From an uncultured bacterium (GTDB lineage Bacteria; Bacillota; Clostridia; Christensenellales; Borkfalkiaceae), in the NCBI GenBank assembly GCA_934871445.1, contig CAKXBD010000102.1, positions 1 to 7,558 of the forward strand: 7,558 nucleotides of DNA, read 5' to 3'. Shown piece by piece: positions 1 through 6,934 of this stretch (within the stretch, counting starts at the first letter, position 1; the number at the start of each line of letters is the position of its first letter). The notes beneath the pieces were generated by a model. It saw nothing but the letters and a program-made list of their open reading frames with translations. It ran no database searches and had not been told where the DNA came from. The translations under genes were made by a program, and so were the position numbers.

Positions 1-1118
1 CTACCCAGCGAACCATAGGCCTCCGCGGGGTGAACCGCCCAAAAGAAATTCGGAAAAATTTCCGTAAGATTGACGAGATAGGTGACGCCGTAGCGGAAAG
101 GATATTCTTCGGGAACGAGCCTCAACGTATAAATTACGGTCTGCAACGATTTTCCCATATCGTTGACGGTGGAAAAAATACTTCTGACGTTTTCGACGGA
201 AAAAATATCCCTCCACGTCAAAGCAGCCAATCCCCCGCTGTTTCGGGTAGCTCTGACGACGGGGAACACGACGAGCACGACCAGCGCGCCGAGCGTGCAC
301 AAAAGAAAAATCGTTCTCCTGTTCTTTTTCCGTTTAACCACCGATTTTTCATATCGGTTTTTTACGCCGATACCGTAAATGACGAGCAGGAGGGGAATGA
401 CCGCAGAGGCTCGGTATCCGATCAATAATTCCACAGCTCCATGCGCCACGATACCGAGCAAGGCGGCATATTCGGCGCGGGATTTCCTCGCGCTCCCGAA
501 AAAGAGGTAGAAGCAACCGGGCAAAAAGAAATAGGACAGAATTTTCGCCCCCGAAGGAATCGCGGCGAGCGCCGCTTCCTGATACAGAGAAGCATAGCCG
601 TCCGTCAAGGCAAATTTGAGTTTTGTGAGATTGACGTACAATTCGAAAGGAAGCGCACACAAAGCAATAATCGTTCCCGCAAGGACGACGGTTTCGTCTG
701 AAAGGTTTTCCCGTCCGATAAAAATCTTTCTTTTTTCTCCCTTTGCGGAGCTTATCGCCGTCAGGAGCAGGGAAAGAAAGACGTGAACGGCCAAAATTCC
801 CCCGACGAGTTCCCGAGGCGAAAATTTCCCCGACAGAAGCCCGTCCTTCGTCAAATCGAAGGTATCGAGAAGCACTTGTCCTTGAAGGTAGAGAAAGCAC
901 ATCAGGACAAACAGAGTGACCACTTTGAAGGGGGTCCCCTTCCATTTCCATAAATGATAAAAAACGAGGGCAAAAACGACCGTCGTCTCTATACATAATA
1001 TCTTCAACAATTTTTCCGAAGAAATCAATCCGCGCAACAGGTAAGCGACGAGAGTGAGAGCAAACCATATCAGGGAAATTTTGAGCAAATATTTTTTATT
1101 TTTAAGATTTTCCGTCAT
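1..1118 (-). CDS. wzy: Wzy-type O-antigen/oligosaccharide repeat-unit polymerase, N-terminal 372 residues (runs off left edge)
   Basis: This frame is open without a stop from ATG 1118 to the left edge (372 codons plus two bases), so the 3' end is missing. The protein is a polytopic membrane protein: hydrophobic segments lie near residues 10-32, 37-57, 62-82, 103-121, 142-160, 194-209, 217-233, 238-254 and 268-290. Two features recall the Wzy polymerase family: a GYRASAV motif (234-240) beginning a membrane helix, like the G-x-R motif of Wzy proteins, and an external stretch after residue 290 reading DMGKSLQTV, then LVPEEYPFRYGVTY, close to the conserved part of O-antigen polymerases. Wzy enzymes polymerise lipid-linked repeat units on the outer face of the membrane. 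GAGG lies six bases before the start. The start overlaps the upstream glycosyltransferase by 17 bases, so the two are probably translationally coupled. An O-antigen ligase is the main alternative. Assignment rests on topology and remembered motifs, not a search. Confidence 0.75.
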   Translation of the reverse strand, partial: MTENLKNKKYLLKISLIWFALTLVAYLLRGLISSEKLLKILCIETTVVFALVFYHLWKWKGTPFKVVTLFVLMCFLYLQGQVLLDTFDLTKDGLLSGKFSPRELVGGILAVHVFLSLLLTAISSAKGEKRKIFIGRENLSDETVVLAGTIIALCALPFELYVNLTKLKFALTDGYASLYQEAALAAIPSGAKILSYFFLPGCFYLFFGSARKSRAEYAALLGIVAHGAVELLIGYRASAVIPLLLVIYGIGVKNRYEKSVVKRKKNRRTIFLLCTLGALVVLVVFPVVRATRNSGGLAALTWRDIFSVENVRSIFSTVNDMGKSLQTVIYTLRLVPEEYPFRYGVTYLVNLTEIFPNFFWAVHPAEAYGSLG

Positions 1119-2229
1119 ACAGTTCCTCTGCCCGCTTTACCGCGTTTTCTACGGAATATCCGCGCCTCTCTATCCCCTGTTTCCGTTCGGAAAACGCGGG
1201 TGGGGAAACGGCGTTCGCCCTTGCACAGGCTTCGGCCCAAACTTCGTCCGACGCTTCCAAAGGTAGCCTGTAAAACAGGCCCAATCCCATATCCGCTTCT
1301 TTCGTCACTCTGTCCGAGACCACGCACCGCACTCCCGCCGCCTGCGCTTCTATCAGAGAGACGGGCAATCCCTCGAATTTCGAAGGCATCAGAAATACTT
1401 CGGCGGCGGCGAGCAGCTTGTCCACATCGTCACGAATCCCCGCAAAAATTACTTTTTCTCCCAGCCCTTCTCTTTTTGCCGACACTTCTATATATTGTCG
1501 CCGCTCTCCGTCCCCGACGAGAAGCAATACCGCCTTAGGATTGAAAGCGCGTAAATACTCTTTGAATACGGACAAAATTTTTTCATGATTCTTCACCTCG
1601 CAGAACCGCGCGACGCTCACAAAAATATCCTGCCCGTCCGAAATTTTAAGTTCCTTTTTTATTCTATTCCCCGCCCCCGTATCTTTTCCGCAAAATCGGG
1701 AAAGCTCTATACCGTTCGGAAGAATCGCCCCTTTTTCGGGGCAGGGCTCCTTAAAAAAAGCCTCGTATGCGTCCTTCCCGCAGGCGACCTTTTTTGTGGC
1801 GTAACGGTCGATTAGCCGTCTAGCGTAAGCCGCATATATCCTGCGCATTGGAGAATTTTTCTGCCCGTCGTATGCGGTATGGCTGTGCATGATGCGCACG
1901 GGAATCCCCTCCTTGTACGCCGCGCGGAGCAAAAATCCCCCGAAGGAATACACATGACAGTGTACGGCGTCAAACGGCCCTTCCTCCCTCAGAAATTTTC
2001 GGAAAGCGCGGAGATATAAGCGCAAATTTTTTAAGGTTACCGCATAAGGGTTGTGAAAAATCTTTCCGCCCGCGGATAAAATTTCCGCTTCATAGGCTCC
2101 GACGTAATCGGTATTTACCGAAAAATACAGGTCGAACCTTTTCCTGTCTATATGCCGGAATATATTCATGACGAACGTTTCCTGCCCCGCACGGTCCAAT
2201 CTTCCGAGAATTTCCAAGACCTTTTTCAT
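1102..2229 (-). CDS. GT4-family (GT-B fold) glycosyltransferase, EpsF-like
   Basis: A 375-residue protein of normal GT4 length that probably transfers a sugar from a nucleotide donor to the growing lipid-linked repeat unit at the cytoplasmic face. The N-terminal acceptor domain opens with MKKVLEILGRLDRAGQETFV, the usual first strand plus glycine loop, and contains HCHVYSFGG (90-98) and RIMHSHT (112-118). The C-terminal donor domain shows SVARFCEVKNHE (205-216), LLLVGDGE (235-242) and the EX7E motif E286-E294 within FEGLPVSLIEAQAAG. The start is supported by GGAGAAGG a few bases upstream. Its ATG overlaps the stop of the CDP-alcohol enzyme (ATGA, 2226-2229), and its own end overlaps the polymerase start, so all three should be co-translated. 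The family is clear; donor sugar, acceptor and linkage cannot be read from the sequence. Confidence 0.93.
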   Translation of the reverse strand: MKKVLEILGRLDRAGQETFVMNIFRHIDRKRFDLYFSVNTDYVGAYEAEILSAGGKIFHNPYAVTLKNLRLYLRAFRKFLREEGPFDAVHCHVYSFGGFLLRAAYKEGIPVRIMHSHTAYDGQKNSPMRRIYAAYARRLIDRYATKKVACGKDAYEAFFKEPCPEKGAILPNGIELSRFCGKDTGAGNRIKKELKISDGQDIFVSVARFCEVKNHEKILSVFKEYLRAFNPKAVLLLVGDGERRQYIEVSAKREGLGEKVIFAGIRDDVDKLLAAAEVFLMPSKFEGLPVSLIEAQAAGVRCVVSDRVTKEADMGLGLFYRLPLEASDEVWAEACARANAVSPPAFSERKQGIERRGYSVENAVKRAEELYDGKS

Positions 2230-3326
2230 ACCTTCTCCCGCGTTTTCAGAGCATAATAGCCCGCCGCCGCCAATGCGCCCGCGCCCTGAAAAATAAAATA
2301 AAAAATCGTCATGACGTCATACAGCCGAAAGATGCAGGAGACGATCAAAAAGGGCATAAATAACCCCGAAATCCCGATTTCTTTATCCAGCCGACTCCTG
2401 AGATAGCTCAATCTTCCGCCCTTTTCCAAAAGTTCCTCATTTTCTTTTCCGGTCGCGGTTTGCGCTCCGTTCTTTCTGTTGTTTTCCCCGTTTCCTCTAT
2501 TCGCGTCCTCGTTTCTCCTGTACGTTTCCCAGCTTTCTCTATTCACTTCCTTATTTGCCCTGTACATTTCCCTGCTTTCTCTATTCACTTCCTCATTTGC
2601 CCTGTACGTCTCTCCGCTTTCTCTGTTCGTTTCCTCGTTTGCCCTGTACGTTTCTCTGCTTTCTCTATTCACTTCCTCATTTGCCCTGTGCGTCTCTCCG
2701 TTTCCTCTGTTCGCTTCCTCTTTTGTCTCGTGCGTCTCTCCATTTCCTCTGTTCGCGCTGTTGACTTCCATATTTCCCCAACTTTTTTCTATATTTTTCC
2801 CGTCTGCCCCGTTCTTTTCTATTTTTTTTGATTCCAGAACGCAACAGGTATATTTTTGATGAATGAGCCGTGCCAACAATCCAAAGGCGGAAGATAATCC
2901 GCCCATCGCAACCCAAAGTCCTGCATGCTCCGCAAAGCGTGTGGAATAACAGGCGGCGACGCCGACGGAAAAAAATACAAACGCGGTGATAAAATAGCCG
3001 CTGAAAGCGTCTATGCACCCGCCCATGGGTGAGCTTGTCTTTTTCACGCGAGCGATGTTGCCGTCTACGCAGTCCATAACGAGCCAGAGCTCCACCAATA
3101 CGACGCCGACGACGCGCCAGAGGGCGGAATCGACACAGAGAGCCGCACAGCCCGCCAGTGCGACGAAAATCGAAAGGACGGAAGCGCCCCACGCGGAAAA
3201 GCCGAGATTGATAAACAGGAAGGTAAAGGGAAAGGACAATTTGCGTATAATCCATTTTACCCAAAGCGAACTTTTGCTGTTTTTTTTCTTAGGCAAGGAA
3301 CGGACGATTTCTCCCCAGGAATACAT
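2226..3326 (-). CDS. CDP-alcohol phosphatidyltransferase family membrane protein with a tandem-repeat loop insert
   Basis: A 366-residue integral membrane protein. The family moves a phospho-alcohol from a CDP-alcohol to an acceptor hydroxyl using D-x2-D-G-x2-A-R-x8-G-x3-D-x3-D. Here D85, D88, G89, A92, R93, G102 and D106 all match, but the final position is G110, not the Asp assigned as catalytic base. Hydrophobic segments: about 31-65, 68-86, 108-128, 134-156, then a soluble stretch 157-312, then 318-361. That stretch carries six 14-residue repeats plus a partial copy (192-287), rich in N, R, E, G and T. In the known six-helix topology the loop between helices 4 and 5 is cytoplasmic, the active-site side. 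AGGAGG sits five bases before the ATG. The gene lies between two glycosyltransferases, 16 bases after one and overlapping the other by 4, so a role in decorating the glycan (phospho-alcohol) or its lipid is inferred. Substrate unknown; activity uncertain given G110. Confidence 0.85.
   Translation of the reverse strand: MYSWGEIVRSLPKKKNSKSSLWVKWIIRKLSFPFTFLFINLGFSAWGASVLSIFVALAGCAALCVDSALWRVVGVVLVELWLVMDCVDGNIARVKKTSSPMGGCIDAFSGYFITAFVFFSVGVAACYSTRFAEHAGLWVAMGGLSSAFGLLARLIHQKYTCCVLESKKIEKNGADGKNIEKSWGNMEVNSANRGNGETHETKEEANRGNGETHRANEEVNRESRETYRANEETNRESGETYRANEEVNRESREMYRANKEVNRESWETYRRNEDANRGNGENNRKNGAQTATGKENEELLEKGGRLSYLRSRLDKEIGISGLFMPFLIVSCIFRLYDVMTIFYFIFQGAGALAAAGYYALKTREKV
2466..2753 (-). 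repeat. 42-bp in-frame tandem repeat, six copies plus a partial one
   Basis: Six consecutive 42-base units occupy 2712-2753, 2670-2711, 2628-2669, 2586-2627, 2544-2585 and 2502-2543; a degenerate partial unit follows at 2466-2501. Each encodes 14 residues of the form N-R-(E/G)-(S/N)-x-E-T-(Y/H)-R-A-N-E-E-(V/T/A). The central copies are closest to one another and the outer copies diverge, as expected from unequal exchange or slippage in the middle of the array. Since 42 is divisible by 3, copy-number changes keep the reading frame. On the plus strand the array is almost wholly pyrimidine and lacks stops, which produces long spurious antisense frames. There are no unique spacers between units, so it is not a CRISPR. 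Confidence 0.95.
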
Positions 3327-3342
3327 ATTACCTCCTCGACGG

Positions 3343-4446
3343 TTATTGTCCCGTCAATATTTTTTGCAGTTGCCCGCGAACGACGCGCAAATCGAAACTT
3401 TTCACTTTATTCCGATTATAGGAAGAAAACGCCTTGCGTTTTTCCTCGTTCAAAGCGAGTTTCTCGATTGCCTCCGCATATCCCTTCACGTCGAATGTCT
3501 CTATCAGGTATCCGCCCATTCCCTCGTCGATGAGGTCGGTATTTCCCCGAATTCTCGACGCGACCACGGGCTTACCGCAGGCCATAGCTTCCATGAGTGC
3601 CACGGACAGTCCCTCGTGCACGGAAGGCAGAGCGAATAAATCCGCGGAATTGCAGAGCGTTCCTATATCCCGCCTGAACCCGAGCAAATGTACCCGTTCG
3701 GACAATTCCCGTTCCTCAATGAATTGTTTGAGTTCTTCCCGTCCTTCTCCGTCCCCCGCAACGATATAATGTACGTTTTTCAAATCCAAGCGAAGCAGTG
3801 CTCTCATCACGATTTCGTGATTTTTTCTCGGAATAAGTTCTCCGACGGACAAGACGAGAAAATCCCGTTCGGAAAGTCCGAGCTCCCGTCTCAGGTATCG
3901 GGGATCGGGCGCATAGACGAATTTGGAGGTATCCACACCGATCCCGTCCACCTTGTAAATTTCCCTTGCGTGAAAGGATTTTGCGGCCTCGTAGTCCTCC
4001 TGATTGATCGTAATGAGCACATCGGTATATTTCGATAAAAATTTTTCCGCATGATAGTACAAAAAGCGCTTCAAGGCGGGAGCGCCTTCGTAGAAATGGA
4101 ATCCGTGCGCCATATAGACGACTCTGCACCCGCATTTTTTCCCTGCGAGCCGCCCCATGAGTCCTCCTACCGGCTCATGACAGAAAACGGTGTCATATTT
4201 TTCTTTTTGAATGAGTTTTTTCAGTTGCCGATAGGCGCCGAAATTACGGAAGTCATAGGGACTTCTTTGAAAATTCATTCGATACATGCGGAAACAGAGC
4301 TCATTTTGGAGCTTGGAGAAAAAATCTCCCGTTTCGGAGCAAGCACATTCCACGGTAAAGCCCTTTTTCTGCAAATCGCGGATATGCGGGACAAGAAAAT
4401 TCCAAATCATCGAATCGGTCGTGCATACGACGAGAATTTTTTCCAT
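3343..4446 (-). CDS. GT4-family glycosyltransferase, EpsD-like
   Basis: A 367-residue GT-B glycosyltransferase, probably adding the second sugar to the lipid-linked first sugar on the cytoplasmic face. It starts MEKILVVCTTDSMIWNFLVP and has the MAHGFHFYEGAP segment (112-123) typical of EpsD/CapM-type enzymes. The donor domain has SVGELIPRKNHE (200-211), YIVAGDGEGREEL (227-239), a HLLGFRRDI strand-loop (253-261) and the EX7E pair E278-E286 within HEGLSVALMEAMACGKPVV. The start at 4446 was chosen because a GGGGGG ribosome-binding site lies three to eight bases upstream and the family's first beta strand begins here. The frame extends upstream to an ATG at 4545, but those 33 residues are basic, lack the fold and would overlap the previous gene. 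It follows the sugar transferase by 67 bases and precedes the CDP-alcohol enzyme by 16. Sugar specificity is unknown. Confidence 0.93.
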   Translation of the reverse strand: MEKILVVCTTDSMIWNFLVPHIRDLQKKGFTVECACSETGDFFSKLQNELCFRMYRMNFQRSPYDFRNFGAYRQLKKLIQKEKYDTVFCHEPVGGLMGRLAGKKCGCRVVYMAHGFHFYEGAPALKRFLYYHAEKFLSKYTDVLITINQEDYEAAKSFHAREIYKVDGIGVDTSKFVYAPDPRYLRRELGLSERDFLVLSVGELIPRKNHEIVMRALLRLDLKNVHYIVAGDGEGREELKQFIEERELSERVHLLGFRRDIGTLCNSADLFALPSVHEGLSVALMEAMACGKPVVASRIRGNTDLIDEGMGGYLIETFDVKGYAEAIEKLALNEEKRKAFSSYNRNKVKSFDLRVVRGQLQKILTGQ

Positions 4447-4487
4447 ATTCCCCCCTATATCGATTATTTTCCCCCTTCCTGCCGTTT

Positions 4488-4525
4488 TTATCCGTTTCTT
4501 ATCGGCGATTATCTCATTTCTTATC
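4488..4525 (-). repeat. Four phased GATAA boxes / degenerate 22-bp direct repeat
   Basis: On the minus strand GATAA occurs at 4525-4521, 4513-4509, 4503-4499 and 4492-4488, spaced 12, 10 and 11 bases, about one helical turn each. The first and third begin a longer shared GATAAGAAA, giving two imperfect 22-base units. The sugar transferase stop codon (4516-4514) lies within the first unit, and the block is 40-80 bases before the next start codon. It may be a small duplication, a regulator site, or chance in A-rich DNA. Confidence 0.35.
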
Positions 4526-5278
4526 TGTTTTCTGTTCTTTCTCAACGGTCATTGTCTCTCTTTCTTGTCGGTCGTTATCGCGATAATTCTTCCCGCAGAC
4601 GGCGAGAACTGTCTTTAGCATGATTCCCCATTCCCGAAACAGGGAGAAACGTTCTACGGCGCGGAGATTGTATTTCATTTTTTCAGGCAGAATTTTTTCG
4701 AGATAAATGCTTTCCGTATCTCCGTTTGCCCCGTCCAAAAGAGCGCTCTCGTCCCTGTAATAAATGCTCGCCTCGGAAGTAATTCCCGCAGGCAATAACA
4801 AAGTTGCTCGCATTTCGGGCGTATAGTGAGCGACATACTTTTCCACTTCGGGCCGAGTCCCGACAAACGTCATTTTTCCTCTCCATACGTCGAGGAGCTG
4901 ACAGACCTCGTCCAGCCTGTACTTTCGGATAAATTTTCCGACGCGGGTAATTCTCGCGTCGTTTTTAACGGTCACTCGCGGCCCCGTTTTCTCGGCGTCC
5001 GCGACCATGGTTCGGAATTTGAAAATGCGAAAGGTTTCCCCGTATCTCGTCACCCGTACCTGCCGAAAGAATACGGAGCCGCGCGAATCGATTTTTATCG
5101 ATACGGCGAGGCAGAGAAAGAGCGGAGAAAGTACGACGATGAGGAGGGAAGAAAGGAGGAAATCGAAAACTCTCTTGAAAAACAGACTGCCCTTTTTCCT
5201 TTTGAGAATATCGTAATATTTCTTTACTTCCTCGCACTGCATTTCAGAAGGCAGGGCTTTCCATTTTCTTAAAATCAT
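4514..5278 (-). CDS. Bacterial sugar transferase (initiating phosphoglycosyltransferase, PglC/EpsL type)
   Basis: Transfers a sugar-1-phosphate from a UDP-sugar to the polyprenyl-phosphate carrier, the first membrane step of repeat-unit assembly. The 254-residue protein has one membrane segment or re-entrant helix at about 36-63 (KRVFDFLLSSLLIVVLSPLF), then VFFRQVR (69-75), FKFRTM (86-91) and RLDEVCQLLD (121-130), whose D123-E124 match the catalytic Asp-Glu pair of PglC-like enzymes. TFVGTRPEV (137-145) and LLLPAGITSEASIYYRDE (160-177) complete the core. The last 20 or so residues form a charged K/E/R/T tail beyond the usual end near AVCGKNY. Start 5278 is preferred for GGGAG nine bases upstream; it overlaps the aminotransferase end by 35 bases. 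The alternative M13 at 5242 would start one base after that stop but has a weaker site. An adjacent aminotransferase suggests an amino-sugar substrate; this is inference. Confidence 0.93.
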   Translation of the reverse strand: MILRKWKALPSEMQCEEVKKYYDILKRKKGSLFFKRVFDFLLSSLLIVVLSPLFLCLAVSIKIDSRGSVFFRQVRVTRYGETFRIFKFRTMVADAEKTGPRVTVKNDARITRVGKFIRKYRLDEVCQLLDVWRGKMTFVGTRPEVEKYVAHYTPEMRATLLLPAGITSEASIYYRDESALLDGANGDTESIYLEKILPEKMKYNLRAVERFSLFREWGIMLKTVLAVCGKNYRDNDRQERETMTVEKEQKTDKK

Positions 5279-6479
5279 TCAGGTATTCTCCCGCGATTTT
5301 TTTATAGCGCTCGGCGACGAATTCTATTTCCCGATTTGTCAGTTTTGTGTGCAAAGGCAGTGTAATTTCGTTTTCAAAAAAGGCATAGGCATTGGGATAA
5401 TCGGAAATATCGAAGCCGAGATTTTTGTAAGCGGTATGCATGGGCAGGGGTTTATAATGCACGTTGCAGGCAATCCCCGACGCCGCCATTTCGGCTATAA
5501 TTTCATTTCTCTGCTCGTTTGCAATCCCGGGAATCCGCGTGATATATAAATGTCCCGAAGATTCATATTCGTCCGTATAGTGCGAAAGTACCTTTATTCC
5601 CGTCCTTAAAAAAGCGGAATCGTAGAAACGAATGAGCGCCCGCCTTCTTTCCAGCATTTCCCCGTATCTTTCCAACTGCGCGAGCCCCAAAGCGGCGGCT
5701 ATGTCGGTCATATTGCATTTATACCAAGGCCCTATAATATTGTATTCCCAAGCGCCGAGTTTGGTCTTTTCCAAAGCGTCTTTTGACTGTCCGTGAAGGG
5801 AAAAGAGCTGTAACATTTTATAAATTTCCTCGTCGTCAATTCCGGGGACTTCCCTCCAAACCAGCGCGCCGCCCTCGGCCGTAGTCAAATTTTTTACGGC
5901 ATGGAAAGAAAAGGCGGAAAAATCCGCAAGGCTTCCCGCGGGTTTTCCCTTTCGCCGCGCCCCGAAAGAATGAGCCGTATCCGCGAGAACCGCAACCCTG
6001 CCAAGCGCATTTTGAATCGGTCCCGAGGGCCGAAAACAAGAGCGCATTTTTTCGACGACCTCATAAATGCGTTCATAATCGCAGGGAATACCGGCTATAT
6101 CCACGGGAATAATTGCCTTCGTGCGCTCGGTAATCGCATTTTCCAATTTTTCATAATCCATTTCCGGGCGTTCCGCCTGAATATCGACGAGCACGGGTTT
6201 CGCCCCGACATGGCAGATGACGGACGCGGAAGCGGTATAGGTATACGCGGAAGTGATCACTTCGTCTCCCGGCCCGATATCCAGAAGACGCAGAGCCAGC
6301 TCGGCACAGGCGGTCTGAGAATTCAGACAAACCGCCCTGTTTACACCGCAGAAAGCGGCTATTTTTCTTTCAAATTCCTTGACCTTCGGCCCGGTCGTAA
6401 TCCAGCCGGAACGAAGTACTTCCACAACCCTTTCTATTTCGAGCTCGGAAATATCCGGCGGAGAAAATTGTACCGTCAT
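5244..6479 (-). CDS. DegT/DnrJ/EryC1/StrS-family PLP-dependent sugar aminotransferase
   Basis: Converts a keto-deoxy nucleotide sugar to the amino sugar, usually with glutamate as amino donor and PLP as cofactor, in the cytosol. The 411-residue length is normal. Visible features: the N-terminal segment SGWITTGPKVKEFE (24-37), the substrate/PLP site CLNSQTACAELAL (51-63), the aspartate of LADTAHSFGA (D167) that contacts the pyridine nitrogen, and SFHAVKNLTTAEGGAL (191-206) with K196 as the Schiff-base lysine. HYKPLPMH (341-348) and LPLHTKLT (374-381) are typical C-terminal motifs. GAGGTG lies six bases before the ATG. It is the first gene of the cluster after a long leader. The related enzymes EpsN and PglE make the 4-amino sugar leading to bacillosamine, but the dehydratase and acetyltransferase such a pathway needs are not here, so the exact sugar is open. 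Confidence 0.93.
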   Translation of the reverse strand: MTVQFSPPDISELEIERVVEVLRSGWITTGPKVKEFERKIAAFCGVNRAVCLNSQTACAELALRLLDIGPGDEVITSAYTYTASASVICHVGAKPVLVDIQAERPEMDYEKLENAITERTKAIIPVDIAGIPCDYERIYEVVEKMRSCFRPSGPIQNALGRVAVLADTAHSFGARRKGKPAGSLADFSAFSFHAVKNLTTAEGGALVWREVPGIDDEEIYKMLQLFSLHGQSKDALEKTKLGAWEYNIIGPWYKCNMTDIAAALGLAQLERYGEMLERRRALIRFYDSAFLRTGIKVLSHYTDEYESSGHLYITRIPGIANEQRNEIIAEMAASGIACNVHYKPLPMHTAYKNLGFDISDYPNAYAFFENEITLPLHTKLTNREIEFVAERYKKIAGEYLNDFKKMESPAF

Positions 6480-6521
6480 AAAGCACCTCTTTCAGATAGT
6501 ATTTATCATTTCACAATATTT

Positions 6522-6861
6522 TATCCCGCCTTTTCCCGCTTCTTCATCGTTCTCCGTTTTTCGCTCTTTGTCTCCTCCCTTTTTACGTCCCCGCTTCTAT
6601 CCCCTCTTATTTCCCCGTATTCTCTCCGTTCCCTTTTTTATCTATTTCCGATTCTCCCGCCCCTTTTTCCTGCTTTCCGTCTATTCCCGTTTTTTCATTT
6701 TCCCCCTGAAATGTTTCCCCTCTTTTTGTTTCGTTCGGGTTCCCCTGTCTCTGTTTCCTCTGCCTCTGCTTCCCCCCCTCTGTTTTCCCCGCCTCCGTTT
6801 CCGCTACCTTTGTTTCCGCTCATTCTCTTTCGTTCTGTCCGCTCCTTCTTTTTTCCGTTTT
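6522..6861 (-). other. Polypurine (minus) / polypyrimidine (plus) tract in the cluster leader
   Basis: About 340 bases are roughly 85% C+T on the plus strand; for example 6721-6780 has nine purines in 60 and no A. The transcript entering the aminotransferase gene would therefore have a long G/A-rich leader with many GGGGA- and GGAGA-like runs. The tract is built of short quasi-repeats around GTTTCC and CTCTG (plus strand), without a fixed period. No convincing coding frame exists on either strand; the best minus frame with ATG is 42 codons (6823-6695). No promoter was recognised within it. Function unknown. Confidence 0.8.
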
Positions 6862-6934
6862 CAAACTCCGACCATATGTCTGCTCCTTCTGTTTTAATTT
6901 TTCGTTCGTTTGTTGCGATAAAAAAGGACGCATG

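Noticed and set aside
349..1068. 239-codon minus-strand frame
   Set aside because: Arg/Ser/Phe-rich translation without domains, shifted relative to the membrane-protein frame that covers the same DNA.
2466..2753. CRISPR array
   Set aside because: The units are directly adjacent, in frame with a protein and without unique spacers.
2460..2859. Three overlapping plus-strand frames with hydrophobic repeats
   Set aside because: Antisense to the 42-bp array. A stop-free pyrimidine-rich unit with a length divisible by three leaves all frames open; no ribosome-binding site or independent coding sign.
4447..4545. Upstream ATG (4545) as start of the EpsD-like glycosyltransferase
   Set aside because: The extra 33 residues lack the family's first strand, overlap the sugar transferase and have no good ribosome-binding site; the ATG at 4446 has a GGGGGG site.
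6802..6808. GGTAGCG, resembling the core of an ops (RfaH) element
   Set aside because: Only seven bases match, the preceding GGC of ops is absent, and RfaH/ops is a proteobacterial system; likely chance.
6695..6823. 42-codon minus-strand frame in the leader
   Set aside because: Purely low-complexity G/E/N/R product expected from purine-rich DNA; the nearest GGAG is about 17 bases or more before the ATG.
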